Shown: piece by piece, positions 1 to 7,261 of the stretch
Layout: every line of letters begins with the position of its first letter
Numbering within the stretch: position 1 is the stretch's first letter
Origin: CAWIUB01 sp963839995
GTDB taxonomy: Bacteria; Actinomycetota; Actinomycetes; Mycobacteriales; Jatrophihabitantaceae
Direction: 5' to 3'
Assembly (NCBI GenBank): GCA_963839995.1
Contig: CAWIXH010000005.1
Location: 146,245-210,244 of the forward strand
DNA: 64,000 nucleotides
Notes under the pieces: generated by a model
Database searches by the model: none
What the model saw: the letters and a program-made list of their open reading frames with translations, nothing else
Told to the model about the DNA's origin: nothing
Made by a program: the position numbers and the translations under genes

Positions 1-1
1 C

Positions 2-139
2 AAGGTCAACCGCACGCAGCGTGGCTCGTCCTCGGGCGGGTTCGGCGCCTCCGGCTCAGGCGGTGCCGCCGCCGAGCCCAGCGACGACCCGTGGGGTACA
101 CCTGCGCCGGCTGGATCCAGCGACGAGCCCCCCTTCTGA
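2..139 (+). CDS. ssb: Single-stranded DNA-binding protein, C-terminal end (partial)
   Basis: Only the last 45 codons are inside the window; the OB-fold lies upstream of the left edge. The visible part is the Gly/Ser/Ala-rich flexible linker followed by the acidic tip SSDEPPF, the conserved SSB tail that docks partner proteins of replication and repair. The stop is followed by rpsR after 27 bases, the usual actinobacterial order rpsF-ssb-rpsR-rplI. The tail and the neighbourhood make the identification firm, although the DNA-binding domain cannot be checked here. Confidence 0.93.
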   Translation, partial: KVNRTQRGSSSGGFGASGSGGAAAEPSDDPWGTPAPAGSSDEPPF

Positions 140-166
140 CCATTCGACTCACCGGAAAGAACCGAC

Positions 167-403
167 ATGCCCAAGCCACCGATTCGCAAGCCGAAGAAGA
201 AGCAGAATCCTCTGCTGGCGGCCAAGATCGACTACATCGACTACAAGGACACCGCGCTGCTGCGCAAGTTCATTTCCGATCGCGGCAAGATCCGTGCCCG
301 ACGGGTGACCGGGGTCAGCGCTCAGCAGCAGCGCGAGATCGCCAAGGCGATCAAGAACGCCCGCGAGATGGCTTTGCTGCCCTACACGTCGACGGCCCGG
401 TAA
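167..403 (+). CDS. rpsR: 30S ribosomal protein S18
   Basis: A 78-residue basic protein with the S18 core IDYIDYKDTALLRKFISD and the C-terminal helix ending in ALLPY. S18 sits on the platform of the small subunit next to S6. Length is normal. The N-terminus MPKPPIRKPKKKQ has no obvious zinc-binding cysteine cluster, so this is the zinc-independent (C-minus) form. The ATG start lies about 10 bases after GGAAAGAA. It is separated from rplI by only 4 bases, so the two are co-transcribed with ssb. Confidence 0.97.
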   Translation: MPKPPIRKPKKKQNPLLAAKIDYIDYKDTALLRKFISDRGKIRARRVTGVSAQQQREIAKAIKNAREMALLPYTSTAR

Positions 404-407
404 CCGG

Positions 408-854
408 ATGAAGCTCATCCTGACCCGGGAGGTCGCGGGCCTCGGCCTGGCCGGCGACATCGTCGAGGTGGCCGACGGATACGGCCGCAACTTTCTCGTG
501 CCGCGCGGCGCCGCGATCACCTGGACCAAGGGCGCCGAGAAGCAGATCACTCAGATCAAGCGGGCCCGCGACGCCCGCGAGATCCGCGACCTGGGCCACG
601 CCGGCGAGATCAAGGCCGAGCTCGAGAAGCTCACCGTTCGCCTGGCCGCCCGCGCGGGCGAGGGCGGCCGGCTGTTCGGCTCGATCACCGCAGCCGACGT
701 GGCTAGTGCCGTCAAGGACGCCGGAGGTCCGCTCGTGGACAAGAAGCGAATCCGGCTGCCCGGCCACATCAAGACCACTGGCGAGCACGTCGTCACTGTC
801 GAGCTGCACCCTGACGTCGTTGCCTCGGTGCCGCTGACCGTCACGGCGGTCTGA
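408..854 (+). CDS. rplI: 50S ribosomal protein L9
   Basis: A 148-residue protein with the L9 N-terminal signature MKLILTREVAGLGLAGDIVEVADGYGRNFLVPRG, shown here in two pieces: the first 15 residues and GYGRNFLVPRG near residues 28-38. A long charged connecting helix (about 45-75) leads to the C-terminal 23S-rRNA-binding domain. L9 bridges the L1 stalk region and influences frame maintenance. It is the last gene of the ssb-rpsR-rplI group; a 304-bp non-coding gap with DnaA-box-like motifs separates it from dnaB. Confidence 0.97.
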   Translation: MKLILTREVAGLGLAGDIVEVADGYGRNFLVPRGAAITWTKGAEKQITQIKRARDAREIRDLGHAGEIKAELEKLTVRLAARAGEGGRLFGSITAADVASAVKDAGGPLVDKKRIRLPGHIKTTGEHVVTVELHPDVVASVPLTVTAV

Positions 855-865
855 CCGAGAACTTT

Positions 866-1005
866 TCCTCCACAGGACGTGGACGACGCACCCCCCGGAT
901 TCGCTGGGCTGTAGCGTTCAGCGCGGAGTAATCCACAGCCTCGTCCACCGATCGTCTACAGCCTGCGCCGGACATCCCACAGGGTTGTCCACAGCGGTGT
1001 GCACA
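866..1005. promoter_or_regulatory. Cluster of DnaA-box-like 9-mers upstream of dnaB
   Basis: The rplI-dnaB gap contains a perfect actinobacterial-type DnaA box TTGTCCACA at 985-993, a close match TCCTCCACA at 866-874, TAATCCACA at 929-937, and weaker variants TCGTCTACA at 952-960 and CATCCCACA at 973-981, nearly all on one strand. DnaA boxes of form YYNTCCACA are known from Streptomyces and mycobacteria. Whether DnaA binds here is inference: the site could regulate dnaB or titrate DnaA. It lacks the AT-rich unwinding element expected of an origin. Confidence 0.45.
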
Positions 1006-1158
1006 GGCCGGATTGCCGCGCCGCACCGCCACCTCTAGCGTCAGCGCGGTCACTCCCGCGCACGACGCCGCACCGAGCCCGCACACCGAAAGTGTCGGAC
1101 CGTCCCGGTAGACATCAGTCGAACAGGTGAGCGACCAGTAGGACCGGGAGGGGGCCGC

Positions 1159-3063
1159 ATGGTTCTGGCGGACGACCCGCGCGTCGGGCCGGCCGGTACG
1201 TCCCGGCCACCCGAGTACGACCGCACCCCTCCGCAGGACATCGCCGCCGAGCAATCGGTGCTCGGCGGGATGATGCTGTCCAAGGACGCGATCGCCGACG
1301 TCGTCGAGGTGCTGCGGCCCACCGACTTCTACCGTCCCGCGCACCAGCTCGTGTACGAGGGCGTCCTCGACCTCTACGGCCGGGGCGAGCCCGCCGACCC
1401 CGTCACGGTCTCGGCCGAGCTGGTCCGCACCGGTCAGATCGCCCGGGTGGGTGGCGCGGAGTACCTGCACACGCTGATCTCGGCGGTGCCAACCGCGGCC
1501 AACGCCGGCTACTACGCGCAGATCGTGGCCGAGCGAGCCACCCTTCGCCGGCTGGTCACGGCCGGCACCCGGATCGTGCAAATGGGGTACGACACGGCCT
1601 CGGGCGGTGGCGGAATCGTGGGCAGCGTCGACGACGTGGTCGATCGCGCGCAGGCGGAGATCTACGACGTCACCGAGCGGCGGACCAGCGACGACTACGT
1701 CCACATCGAGACGTTGCTGCAGGGCACGATGGACGAGATCGACCGAATCTCGGCCACGGGCGGCATTGGCACCGGCATCCCTACCGGATTCAGCCGGCTG
1801 GACGAGATCACCAACGGCCTGCATCCCGGCCAGATGGTGACCGTCGCAGGTCGGCCGGGCAGCGGCAAGGCGCTTGCGCTCGACACCCCGCTACCGATGC
1901 CGACTGGTTGGACGACGATGGGTGCGGTTCGGGTCGGAGACGTGCTGTTCGGCGCGGACGGCCGCCCGACGCGGGTCGTCGCCGCGACGGACGTCATGGT
2001 GGGCCGGCCGTGCTATGAGGTCGAGTTCTCCGACGGGACGGTCATCGTCGCCGACGCCGAGCATCAATGGCTGACCTGCGCTCACCTGAACGCGCTGGTG
2101 GCCGGCGCGGAATTGGTCCTGGCCTCCTCCGCGCGGGCCGGCCTGGTCCCGGTAACCACCCCTCAGCGGTCTCGCGTGGTCACGACCGAACAGATCGCGA
2201 TCACGCTGACCGATGCAGACGGCAACCCCAACCACGTGGTGCACAATTGCGGACCCGACCTCGTCCAGAGCCGTTTCGTTGTCGACGTTCGACCGGTGGC
2301 TTCCGTGCCAGTCCGGTGCGTCCAAGTCGGCAAGGACGACCACATGTACTTGGCCAGCCGAGCGTTCGTGCCAACGCACAACTCGACCCTGGCGTTGGAT
2401 TTCGCCCGGTCAGCGGCGGTCAGGCACAACAAGCCGACGGTCTTGTTCTCCCTGGAAATGGGCAAGCTCGAGATCATGATGCGGCTGTTCTCGGCCGAGG
2501 CCGTGGTGCCGCTGCGGAACATGCGGTCGGGGCACATGAGCGACCAGGACTGGACGCGGATGGCGCGGCGAGCAGGCGATCTGGCCAACGCGCCGTTGTT
2601 CATCGACGACTCGCCGAATCTGACCATGATGGAGATCCGCGCCAAGGCGCGCCGACTGCGGCAGCGTCACGACCTGCAGCTGATCGTCATCGACTACCTG
2701 CAGCTGATGTCCAGCGGCAAGCGGGTCGAATCGCGCCAGCAGGAGGTCAGCGAGTTCTCCCGGGCGATCAAGCTGCTGGCCAAGGAGTTGGACGTTCCAG
2801 TCGTTGCGCTCTCCCAGCTCAACCGCGGCCCCGAGCAGCGCACCGACAAGAAGCCAATGCTCGCCGACCTTCGTGAAAGCGGCAGTATCGAGCAGGACTC
2901 AGACCTGGTGCTGCTCGTGCACCGCGAGGACATGTACGAACGTGAGTCCCCGCGCGCCGGCGAGGCCGACATCATTATCGCGAAGCACCGCAACGGCCCG
3001 ACGGCCACCGTTGCGGTCAGCTTCCAGGGCCACTACAGCCGCTTCGCCGACATGCCCGACTGA
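1159..3063 (+). CDS. dnaB: Replicative DNA helicase DnaB with in-frame intein
   Basis: The 634-residue precursor consists of two extein parts: residues 1-237 (N-terminal primase-interaction domain, PPQDIAAEQSVLGGM, and start of the RecA-like motor) and 409-634. Splicing would give a roughly 463-residue helicase of normal size. The insertion splits the Walker A loop GRPGSGK|STLALDF exactly before the serine that binds Mg-ATP, so the unspliced protein should be inactive. The downstream Walker B VIDYLQLM and the DnaB motif SQLNRGPEQR are present. The ATG follows GGGAGGGGG, a strong ribosome site. DnaB unwinds the lagging-strand template at the fork. Confidence 0.97.
   Translation: MVLADDPRVGPAGTSRPPEYDRTPPQDIAAEQSVLGGMMLSKDAIADVVEVLRPTDFYRPAHQLVYEGVLDLYGRGEPADPVTVSAELVRTGQIARVGGAEYLHTLISAVPTAANAGYYAQIVAERATLRRLVTAGTRIVQMGYDTASGGGGIVGSVDDVVDRAQAEIYDVTERRTSDDYVHIETLLQGTMDEIDRISATGGIGTGIPTGFSRLDEITNGLHPGQMVTVAGRPGSGKALALDTPLPMPTGWTTMGAVRVGDVLFGADGRPTRVVAATDVMVGRPCYEVEFSDGTVIVADAEHQWLTCAHLNALVAGAELVLASSARAGLVPVTTPQRSRVVTTEQIAITLTDADGNPNHVVHNCGPDLVQSRFVVDVRPVASVPVRCVQVGKDDHMYLASRAFVPTHNSTLALDFARSAAVRHNKPTVLFSLEMGKLEIMMRLFSAEAVVPLRNMRSGHMSDQDWTRMARRAGDLANAPLFIDDSPNLTMMEIRAKARRLRQRHDLQLIVIDYLQLMSSGKRVESRQQEVSEFSRAIKLLAKELDVPVVALSQLNRGPEQRTDKKPMLADLRESGSIEQDSDLVLLVHREDMYERESPRAGEADIIIAKHRNGPTATVAVSFQGHYSRFADMPD
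1870..2382 (+). other. Class 3-type mini-intein in DnaB Walker A
   Basis: A 171-residue intervening domain (precursor residues 238-408). Block A begins with Ala1 (ALALDTPLPMPTGW) rather than Cys or Ser; block B is DGTVIVADAEHQW; block G ends VPTHN before the +1 serine. The residues that define class 3 (WCT) inteins are visible: Trp304 in block B, Cys387 in block F (PVRC) and Thr406 in block G. In that class the block F cysteine starts splicing directly. There is no LAGLIDADG homing-endonuclease motif; the 60-70-residue linker between blocks B and F is too short for one. Boundaries are precise because they restore GRPGSGKST. Confidence 0.93.
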
Positions 3064-3115
3064 CGATGTGCCGCCGCCGCAGCCACAGCTGCACATGTGA
3101 GCAGAACATCCGTTT

Positions 3116-3313
3116 TCAACCGACTGGTGGGCGGCCGCGTCTGGGTAGCGAGCCGGCGCGCTTGGGCATTCGTCCTGCGCTGGTGAGGGCTTGGCGTAGC
3201 AGCATTTCGATGTGTGCGTTGAGGCTGCGGAAGTCGTCGGTCGCCCATCGGGCGAGTGCGTCGTGCACGGCGGGGTCGATGCGGAGCAAGACTTGTTTGC
3301 GGTCCTGGCTCAC
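3116..3313 (-). CDS. Ribbon-helix-helix (Arc/CopG-like) DNA-binding protein
   Basis: A 65-residue basic protein, KQVLLRIDPAVHDALARWA...SLNAHIEMLLRQAL, with the pattern of a ribbon-helix-helix fold: an N-terminal beta strand QVLLRI, helix A (PAVHDALARWA) and helix B (SLNAHIEMLLRQAL). Such proteins are dimeric repressors or antitoxin-like regulators. Its GTG start overlaps the stop of the SPFH gene by 4 bases (GTGA), so it is translationally coupled as the second gene of that operon. It may regulate the palindrome upstream of the operon; this is inference. Confidence 0.75.
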   Translation of the reverse strand: MSQDRKQVLLRIDPAVHDALARWATDDFRSLNAHIEMLLRQALTSAGRMPKRAGSLPRRGRPPVG

Positions 3314-4224
3314 GTGTAGAGCGACCCGGCGTTGACGATCGGTGATGCGGGCTGATCGCCACAGAGAACGACCATCAGGTTGCTCACCATGGCCGCTTTG
3401 CGTTCCTCGTCGAGGTCGACGATGCCGCGCTCGTTGAGGCGTTGTAGCGCCATCTCCACCATCCCGACGGCGCCCTCGACGATGCGGGAGCGTGCTGCGA
3501 CGACGGCGTTGGCTTGCTGCCGGCGCAGCATCGCCTGGGCGATCTCCGAAGAGTAGGCGAGATGGCTGATGCGCACCTCGACTATCTCGACGCCCGCAAG
3601 AGACACGCGCCTGGCGACTTCCAGGGCGAGCTCGCCGGCGACAATGTCGGTCGAGCCCCGCAGCGACGTGCCGTCGTCACCGGCGACGTCGTACGGGTGG
3701 GTGGTGGCCACGTGACGCAACGCGGATTCGGCCTGGACGGACACGAAGTTGCGGTAGTCATCGACGGCGTAGACCGCTTTCGCGGTGTCGGCGACCTGCC
3801 AGACGACGATGGCGGCGATCTCGACAGGATTGCCGTCGGCGTCGTTGACCTTGAGGTGATTGGTTTCGAAGTTCCGGACGCGAACGCTGATGTCGTGGCG
3901 CATCGTCAGGGGCTGCACCCATGACAGGCCCGGCCGTCTGACCGTGCCGACGTAACGGCCGAAGAACTGGATGACTCTGGTCTGACCGGGTTGGACGATC
4001 ACCAACGAGAACAGCACCACGAGGAACACCAGGACCGGCAGGACAATCAGCAACTTGACAGGAGTGAAAGCCAGGGCGATCCCAGCGATGATGCAAACAA
4101 CGAGCACCACGACGCCGAGTAGGCCGCTGAGCGCGCGCGCCGGGCGTTCCTCGATATTGACTCGGGCGCCCTCGTGGCCGACCGGGATCGCCGTTGGTTG
4201 GGTAGATTCCTGAGCTGAGGTCAC
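3310..4224 (-). CDS. SPFH/Band 7 domain membrane protein
   Basis: About 304 residues. Two close hydrophobic segments (GLLGVVVLVVCIIAGIALAF and LLIVLPVLVFLVVLFSLVIV) are followed by the Band 7 start QPGQTRVIQFFGRYVGTVR, strand-rich SPFH core (VRVRNFETNHLKVNDADGNPV) and a helical tail AQAMLRRQQANAVVAARSRIVEGAVGM that drives oligomerisation. SPFH proteins form large rings scaffolding membrane microdomains. I prefer the GTG at 4224, which sits 7 bases after GGAG; an upstream TTG at 4242 lies in the operator. Downstream it overlaps the RHH gene. The cargo is unknown. Confidence 0.85.
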   Translation of the reverse strand: MTSAQESTQPTAIPVGHEGARVNIEERPARALSGLLGVVVLVVCIIAGIALAFTPVKLLIVLPVLVFLVVLFSLVIVQPGQTRVIQFFGRYVGTVRRPGLSWVQPLTMRHDISVRVRNFETNHLKVNDADGNPVEIAAIVVWQVADTAKAVYAVDDYRNFVSVQAESALRHVATTHPYDVAGDDGTSLRGSTDIVAGELALEVARRVSLAGVEIVEVRISHLAYSSEIAQAMLRRQQANAVVAARSRIVEGAVGMVEMALQRLNERGIVDLDEERKAAMVSNLMVVLCGDQPASPIVNAGSLYT

Positions 4225-4240
4225 CGGCGTTCTCCGCTTC

Positions 4241-4273
4241 AATAAAGTGATATCTATTAGCTATCACTTTATT
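4241..4273. promoter_or_regulatory. Perfect AT-rich inverted repeat upstream of SPFH operon
   Basis: AATAAAGTGATA and TATCACTTTATT are perfect 12-bp arms around a 9-bp spacer. The repeat lies 17-49 bases before the GTG of the SPFH gene, a position where a dimeric repressor would block the promoter. Its AT-richness stands out sharply from the GC-rich surroundings. Function as an operator is inferred from position and symmetry only. Confidence 0.6.
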
Positions 4274-4375
4274 GGCCGCGACGCAACCCCACCCGACGCG
4301 AGGCCGCGGCGCGAGCTGCTTCCCGCGTGCGGGCTAGCGATATCGGCAGGACCCAGTGCGCCAGTCTCTTCGGTG

Positions 4376-4798
4376 TCAGATGTGCTCGGTGGGCGAGCTG
4401 TTGTCGCGGCGGTGGCCGTCCTCGCGGTAGATCAGCCAGCCGGCCAGAAACGCGATGGCGAGCAGGCCGAGCAGTATGGCAAACGGCCAGAGCGGGGCCT
4501 TGACCGCGACAGCGACCAGGTAGCCGATGGCGACAGCAACGCTCAGCACCCTGCCGACGAGGGCTTGCACCTTCAGCCGGATTTCGGCCTGTCGCTCGTC
4601 GGGCTGGCGGCGGACCACCGCGGCCGAGTCGCTGTCTCGTCCCGCCCACACGAAGAGCCCAACCACGACAGCAAGGACCACGGGCAGGAAATACAGCGCG
4701 CTCACCCATCCGTAGACGGCCCCGCCGACAGCGAGGACGATCAGGCCTCCCACCGCCATCTTCACCGGCGCGCGCAACCGCGGGGGAATGGACGTCAT
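4376..4798 (-). CDS. Small integral membrane protein of an XRE-regulated pair
   Basis: A 140-residue protein with four predicted hydrophobic segments: AVGGLIVLAVGGAVYGWV, LYFLPVVLAVVVGLFVWA, VLSVAVAIGYLVAVAV and WPFAILLGLLAIAFLAGWLIY, with a charged middle loop RRQPDERQAEIRLKVQ. It resembles the DUF2178-type proteins often coded next to small XRE regulators; I cannot assign a biochemical role. The ATG overlaps the stop of the XRE gene by 4 bases, so the pair is translationally coupled and under the twin operators at 5011-5053. Confidence 0.75.
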   Translation of the reverse strand: MTSIPPRLRAPVKMAVGGLIVLAVGGAVYGWVSALYFLPVVLAVVVGLFVWAGRDSDSAAVVRRQPDERQAEIRLKVQALVGRVLSVAVAIGYLVAVAVKAPLWPFAILLGLLAIAFLAGWLIYREDGHRRDNSSPTEHI

Positions 4799-5007
4799 CG
4801 TGTGTCTGCCTCCTCCTCTTCCGGGTCGAACATCTTGTCCACCGGCAGGTCAAACAACCGTGCGATCCGGAACGCGAGCGGCAGTGACGGCAGGTAGCGA
4901 CCGTTCTCGATGGAGATCACCGTCTGCCGGGATACCCCCAGGACTCCCGCCATCTCGGCCTGGGACAGGCCTCTGAGGGTGCGCTGCTCCCGAACTCGAT
5001 TCTGCAC
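4795..5007 (-). CDS. Short XRE-family transcriptional regulator
   Basis: A 70-residue protein that is almost only a Cro/C1 helix-turn-helix: NRVREQRTLRGLSQAEMAGV followed by LGVSRQTVISIENGRYLPS and the closing LAFRIARLFDLPVDKMF. This compact form (YozG-like) usually autoregulates and controls a co-transcribed membrane protein, as seen here. It starts with GTG only 3 bases from the proximal palindrome at 5011-5026, so the operator covers the start region and the transcript is probably short-leadered or leaderless. Confidence 0.9.
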   Translation of the reverse strand: MQNRVREQRTLRGLSQAEMAGVLGVSRQTVISIENGRYLPSLPLAFRIARLFDLPVDKMFDPEEEEADTR

Positions 5008-5010
5008 GAT

Positions 5011-5053
5011 GTCAAGGTACCTTGACTACAGCGTAATGTCAAGCAAACTTGAC
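5011..5053. promoter_or_regulatory. Twin operators GTCAAG-N4-CTTGAC before XRE gene
   Basis: Two 16-bp sites share the same half-site: GTCAAGGTACCTTGAC at 5011-5026 (a perfect palindrome) and GTCAAGCAAACTTGAC at 5038-5053 (6-bp arms, 4-bp core). Their centres are 27 bp apart, between two and three helical turns. They sit directly upstream of the XRE start codon, so autoregulation by the XRE dimer is the simplest reading. Binding itself is inferred. Confidence 0.7.
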
Positions 5054-5106
5054 GTCCAGGCCCGGGCCAGCGTACAGGCGTCTGACGTCGTTCACCGCGA
5101 CTTCTG

Positions 5107-5742
5107 TCAGGGCTCAAGGGTGATCTGAACGGCTCGAAACTGGTCCGGCATGGCCTGCAGGATCCGCAGCCGCGGGTCGGGCACGGACAGGAACGGACCG
5201 CGGCGCAGGTCGCCGAGCGTACCCAGTCGGGGATCGGCCAATACCGCGTCCACCGCGGCACGGTCGCCACCGCAGATGACCGCGTCGAGCTGGGCGGCGT
5301 AGGGCAGCAGGATGCGGGCGGCCGCATCCGCCGCGTCGGAGACAGCGGCGCGTGCTTGGTTAGCCCGGCGCCTGGCGAAACGCTGCTGCGACCATCCGCC
5401 GGCCCGGGTGGTTCCCTGCACGTACGAGGAGTCGACCTTGGACGCGACGAGGTCGTTGCCGGCGAAGACGCCGATCGCATGGGCGCGCCGGCGCACGAGC
5501 AGCACGCCGACCGTGCGGCGTCGGCCCGCGTGGGTGATCAGGACGGCGCGTGGGTCCTCGTCGGACCCGAACGCAGGAAGCGGCGGAAAGGGCACGGCGA
5601 GCCACGCGCGGGCGCCGTCGGCGCCGACGAGCCGCACCTCGGCCGCATCGGCCTCGGTCACCGTCGCGCCGTGACGGTCCGTGAAGCCGTCCAGCCATCT
5701 GGCCAGGCGTTCGACAGTGACACTCACCCGTCGCACACTCAC
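5107..5742 (-). CDS. acVLRF1-family peptidyl-tRNA hydrolase/release factor homologue
   Basis: A 211-residue protein with the VLRF1/Vms1 loop GGWSQQRFARRRANQAR at residues 115-131. In the eukaryotic Vms1/ANKZF1 family the glutamine of this GxSQ motif hydrolyses the peptidyl-tRNA ester on stalled 60S subunits; Gln119 is the equivalent here. The actinobacterial branch (acVLRF1) is known as a stand-alone release-factor-like domain. The flanking core has the expected strands (AVLITHAGRRRTVGVLLVRR; AIGVFAGNDLVASKV). It starts with GTG. Two in-frame GTGs lie a few codons downstream, so the exact start is uncertain. Confidence 0.85.
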   Translation of the reverse strand: MSVRRVSVTVERLARWLDGFTDRHGATVTEADAAEVRLVGADGARAWLAVPFPPLPAFGSDEDPRAVLITHAGRRRTVGVLLVRRRAHAIGVFAGNDLVASKVDSSYVQGTTRAGGWSQQRFARRRANQARAAVSDAADAAARILLPYAAQLDAVICGGDRAAVDAVLADPRLGTLGDLRRGPFLSVPDPRLRILQAMPDQFRAVQITLEP

Positions 5743-5815
5743 CGGTCCAGCTCAACACGCTCCTGCAGGTCGCGCACGAAGGGCCGCCAACCTGCGCTGA
5801 CGAAGCCCGAGCCTG

Positions 5816-6397
5816 CTACTCCTGCTCAGGCGTCGCGGGTGGCTGCCCAGCAAGGATCTCAGCGGTCGGCGCAACGCGGCGGGAATGCCACAGGCCGAGA
5901 GCGCCGAGCACGAGCATGACCGAGGCGGCGATGAACGCCGCGATCGCGGCAATACCAGCGATCGTGGCGATGCGACCGAAGGCGTAGGCGTTGAGGAGGA
6001 GTCCGCGCAGCGTCTCGCCTTTGAACACCGTCTCAACGGTGGCTGCCAGCTTCGTATCGGTGGGGTTCGCTTGAGCTTCGGAACTCAGCTGAGCATAGGT
6101 CTTGCCGCCGCCGATCTCCTGCAGATGCACCGCGATGAAGTGGTCGGCGTAGGTCTGGGCTTGGTCCCCGTTGGTCATCTGCTGGCCGGCGTACTTCTGC
6201 ATCGCCTTGAACTCGGGAGCAGCGATCGCCTGGCTGCCCTTCGGGGGGAAGAAGATCTTCTGCGCGGCGAGCTGGGTGTGCACCTCGTGCGAGACGAAGT
6301 TGTGAGCCCAGGTCAGCAGCACGCCGGCGACGATCAGGACGAGCGCGAGGAATAGGCCGCCTGCACTGATGAGGATGTCGAAGGTTCTGCGTCTCAT
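5816..6397 (-). CDS. Conserved two-TM membrane protein of unknown function
   Basis: A 193-residue protein starting at the ATG that follows CGGAGGAACC by a normal spacing; open frame further upstream is not needed. An N-terminal membrane segment (DILISAGGLFLALVLIVAGVLL) and a second near residues 145-172 (ATIAGIAAIAAFIAASVMLVLGAL) bracket an extracytoplasmic domain containing FPPKGSQAIAAPEF and QQMTNGDQAQTYADHFIAVHL. It resembles conserved hypothetical proteins of actinobacteria, but I recognise no catalytic motif. It lies upstream of, and divergent from, the gene at 6555. Confidence 0.7.
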   Translation of the reverse strand: MRRRTFDILISAGGLFLALVLIVAGVLLTWAHNFVSHEVHTQLAAQKIFFPPKGSQAIAAPEFKAMQKYAGQQMTNGDQAQTYADHFIAVHLQEIGGGKTYAQLSSEAQANPTDTKLAATVETVFKGETLRGLLLNAYAFGRIATIAGIAAIAAFIAASVMLVLGALGLWHSRRVAPTAEILAGQPPATPEQE

Positions 6398-6554
6398 GGC
6401 TCGGTTCCTCCGTTTGGGTGGGATGTGGAAAGCCAATGCGGAACGTACACGATCACGGCGTTCGTCGGGACTGAGACCGACGAACAGATTCCAAGCTATT
6501 CCGCACGATTTCAGCTCACGACGTGCCGCGGCGTGGCTCGTCGAGCCGCCCGCT

Positions 6555-6935
6555 ATGGGAGCGAATACTGCGGCTATCGCGATGGTTGGTGATGCAGTGA
6601 CGGAGCACAAGGACGTCATGATGGCGGCGGTCGGAGCGTCCGCAGGGATCGCCGGATTGACTCTTGTGTTCCTGGGCCTGGTCGTCACCGGCGTCCGGGC
6701 ATTCCAGCCAGGCACGTCACGGTCGATCCTGGGCCGGTACCGGCGGCCCGCCATCACGGTGATCGTCGCCTTCGCGACCAGTCTGCTTTCGACTGCGCTC
6801 GCCGCGAGCTGGCTCGTCGCCCTCGGCGATGTCCACTGGCTGTACGTGCTGTCGGTCGTCACGTTCTTCCTGCAGCTGGCGTTGCTCGCCGCGGCGGTCG
6901 CGCACGTGCTGCGGCGGATCGTCTGGGCGGGCTGA
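6555..6935 (+). CDS. Small membrane protein (unknown)
   Basis: Three hydrophobic segments are visible: AVGASAGIAGLTLVFLGLVV, AITVIVAFATSLLSTALAAS and WLYVLSVVTFFLQLALLAAA. The frame is open further upstream to 6369, but that extension overlaps the divergent gene and is basic and non-membrane. Start codon is uncertain: ATG 6555, GTG 6597 or the ATG pair at 6618, the last of which follows AAGG at a suitable distance. It leads a compact trio with the genes at 6938 and 7236. Confidence 0.55.
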   Translation: MGANTAAIAMVGDAVTEHKDVMMAAVGASAGIAGLTLVFLGLVVTGVRAFQPGTSRSILGRYRRPAITVIVAFATSLLSTALAASWLVALGDVHWLYVLSVVTFFLQLALLAAAVAHVLRRIVWAG

Positions 6936-6937
6936 CC

Positions 6938-7261
6938 GTGGGGCTGACCGCGGAGAACGAGCAGCGCCTCACTGACGCCGGCCTCGTCGAGTTCTTCGAG
7001 CGGCACCGGGAGCTGTTCGCGGCGATGGCTGCCGAGGCGTATCGATACGCTGCCAGCTACGTGCTACAGGCCGGGCTGCCGGTCAGGATCGACGACGTCG
7101 CGATGCCGCTCGAACTGGCGCTGAAAGTGTCCGAGCCGCTCGAAAGGTTCCTCGCGGAGCATCGACTGACGCAGAAATACTGGTACGAATACTTCGCCGA
7201 CCTCATCCTGGACCGAACGTGGGAGGAGCTCACCGATGGCGACACCGGACCAGCGGGCTGA
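6938..7261 (+). CDS. Hypothetical protein, acidic helical
   Basis: A 107-residue, GTG-started protein beginning two bases after the stop of the upstream membrane-protein gene. Its composition is rich in aromatic and charged residues (FFERHRELFAAMAAEAYRY; QKYWYEYFADLILDRTWEEL), consistent with a small all-alpha domain; no transmembrane or signal segment. It overlaps the next gene by 26 bases. I do not recognise a family. Tight spacing suggests all three are one transcript. Confidence 0.55.
   Translation: MGLTAENEQRLTDAGLVEFFERHRELFAAMAAEAYRYAASYVLQAGLPVRIDDVAMPLELALKVSEPLERFLAEHRLTQKYWYEYFADLILDRTWEELTDGDTGPAG

Noticed and set aside
866..1005. DnaA-box cluster as the chromosomal origin
   Set aside because: No AT-rich unwinding region, no dnaA, dnaN or rpmH next to it, and too few boxes; treated as a regulatory or titration site instead.
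841..1824. Long open frame on the minus strand opposite the dnaB start
   Set aside because: It is antisense to dnaB exon sequence, arginine/glycine-rich and without a family; an effect of GC-rich third codon positions.
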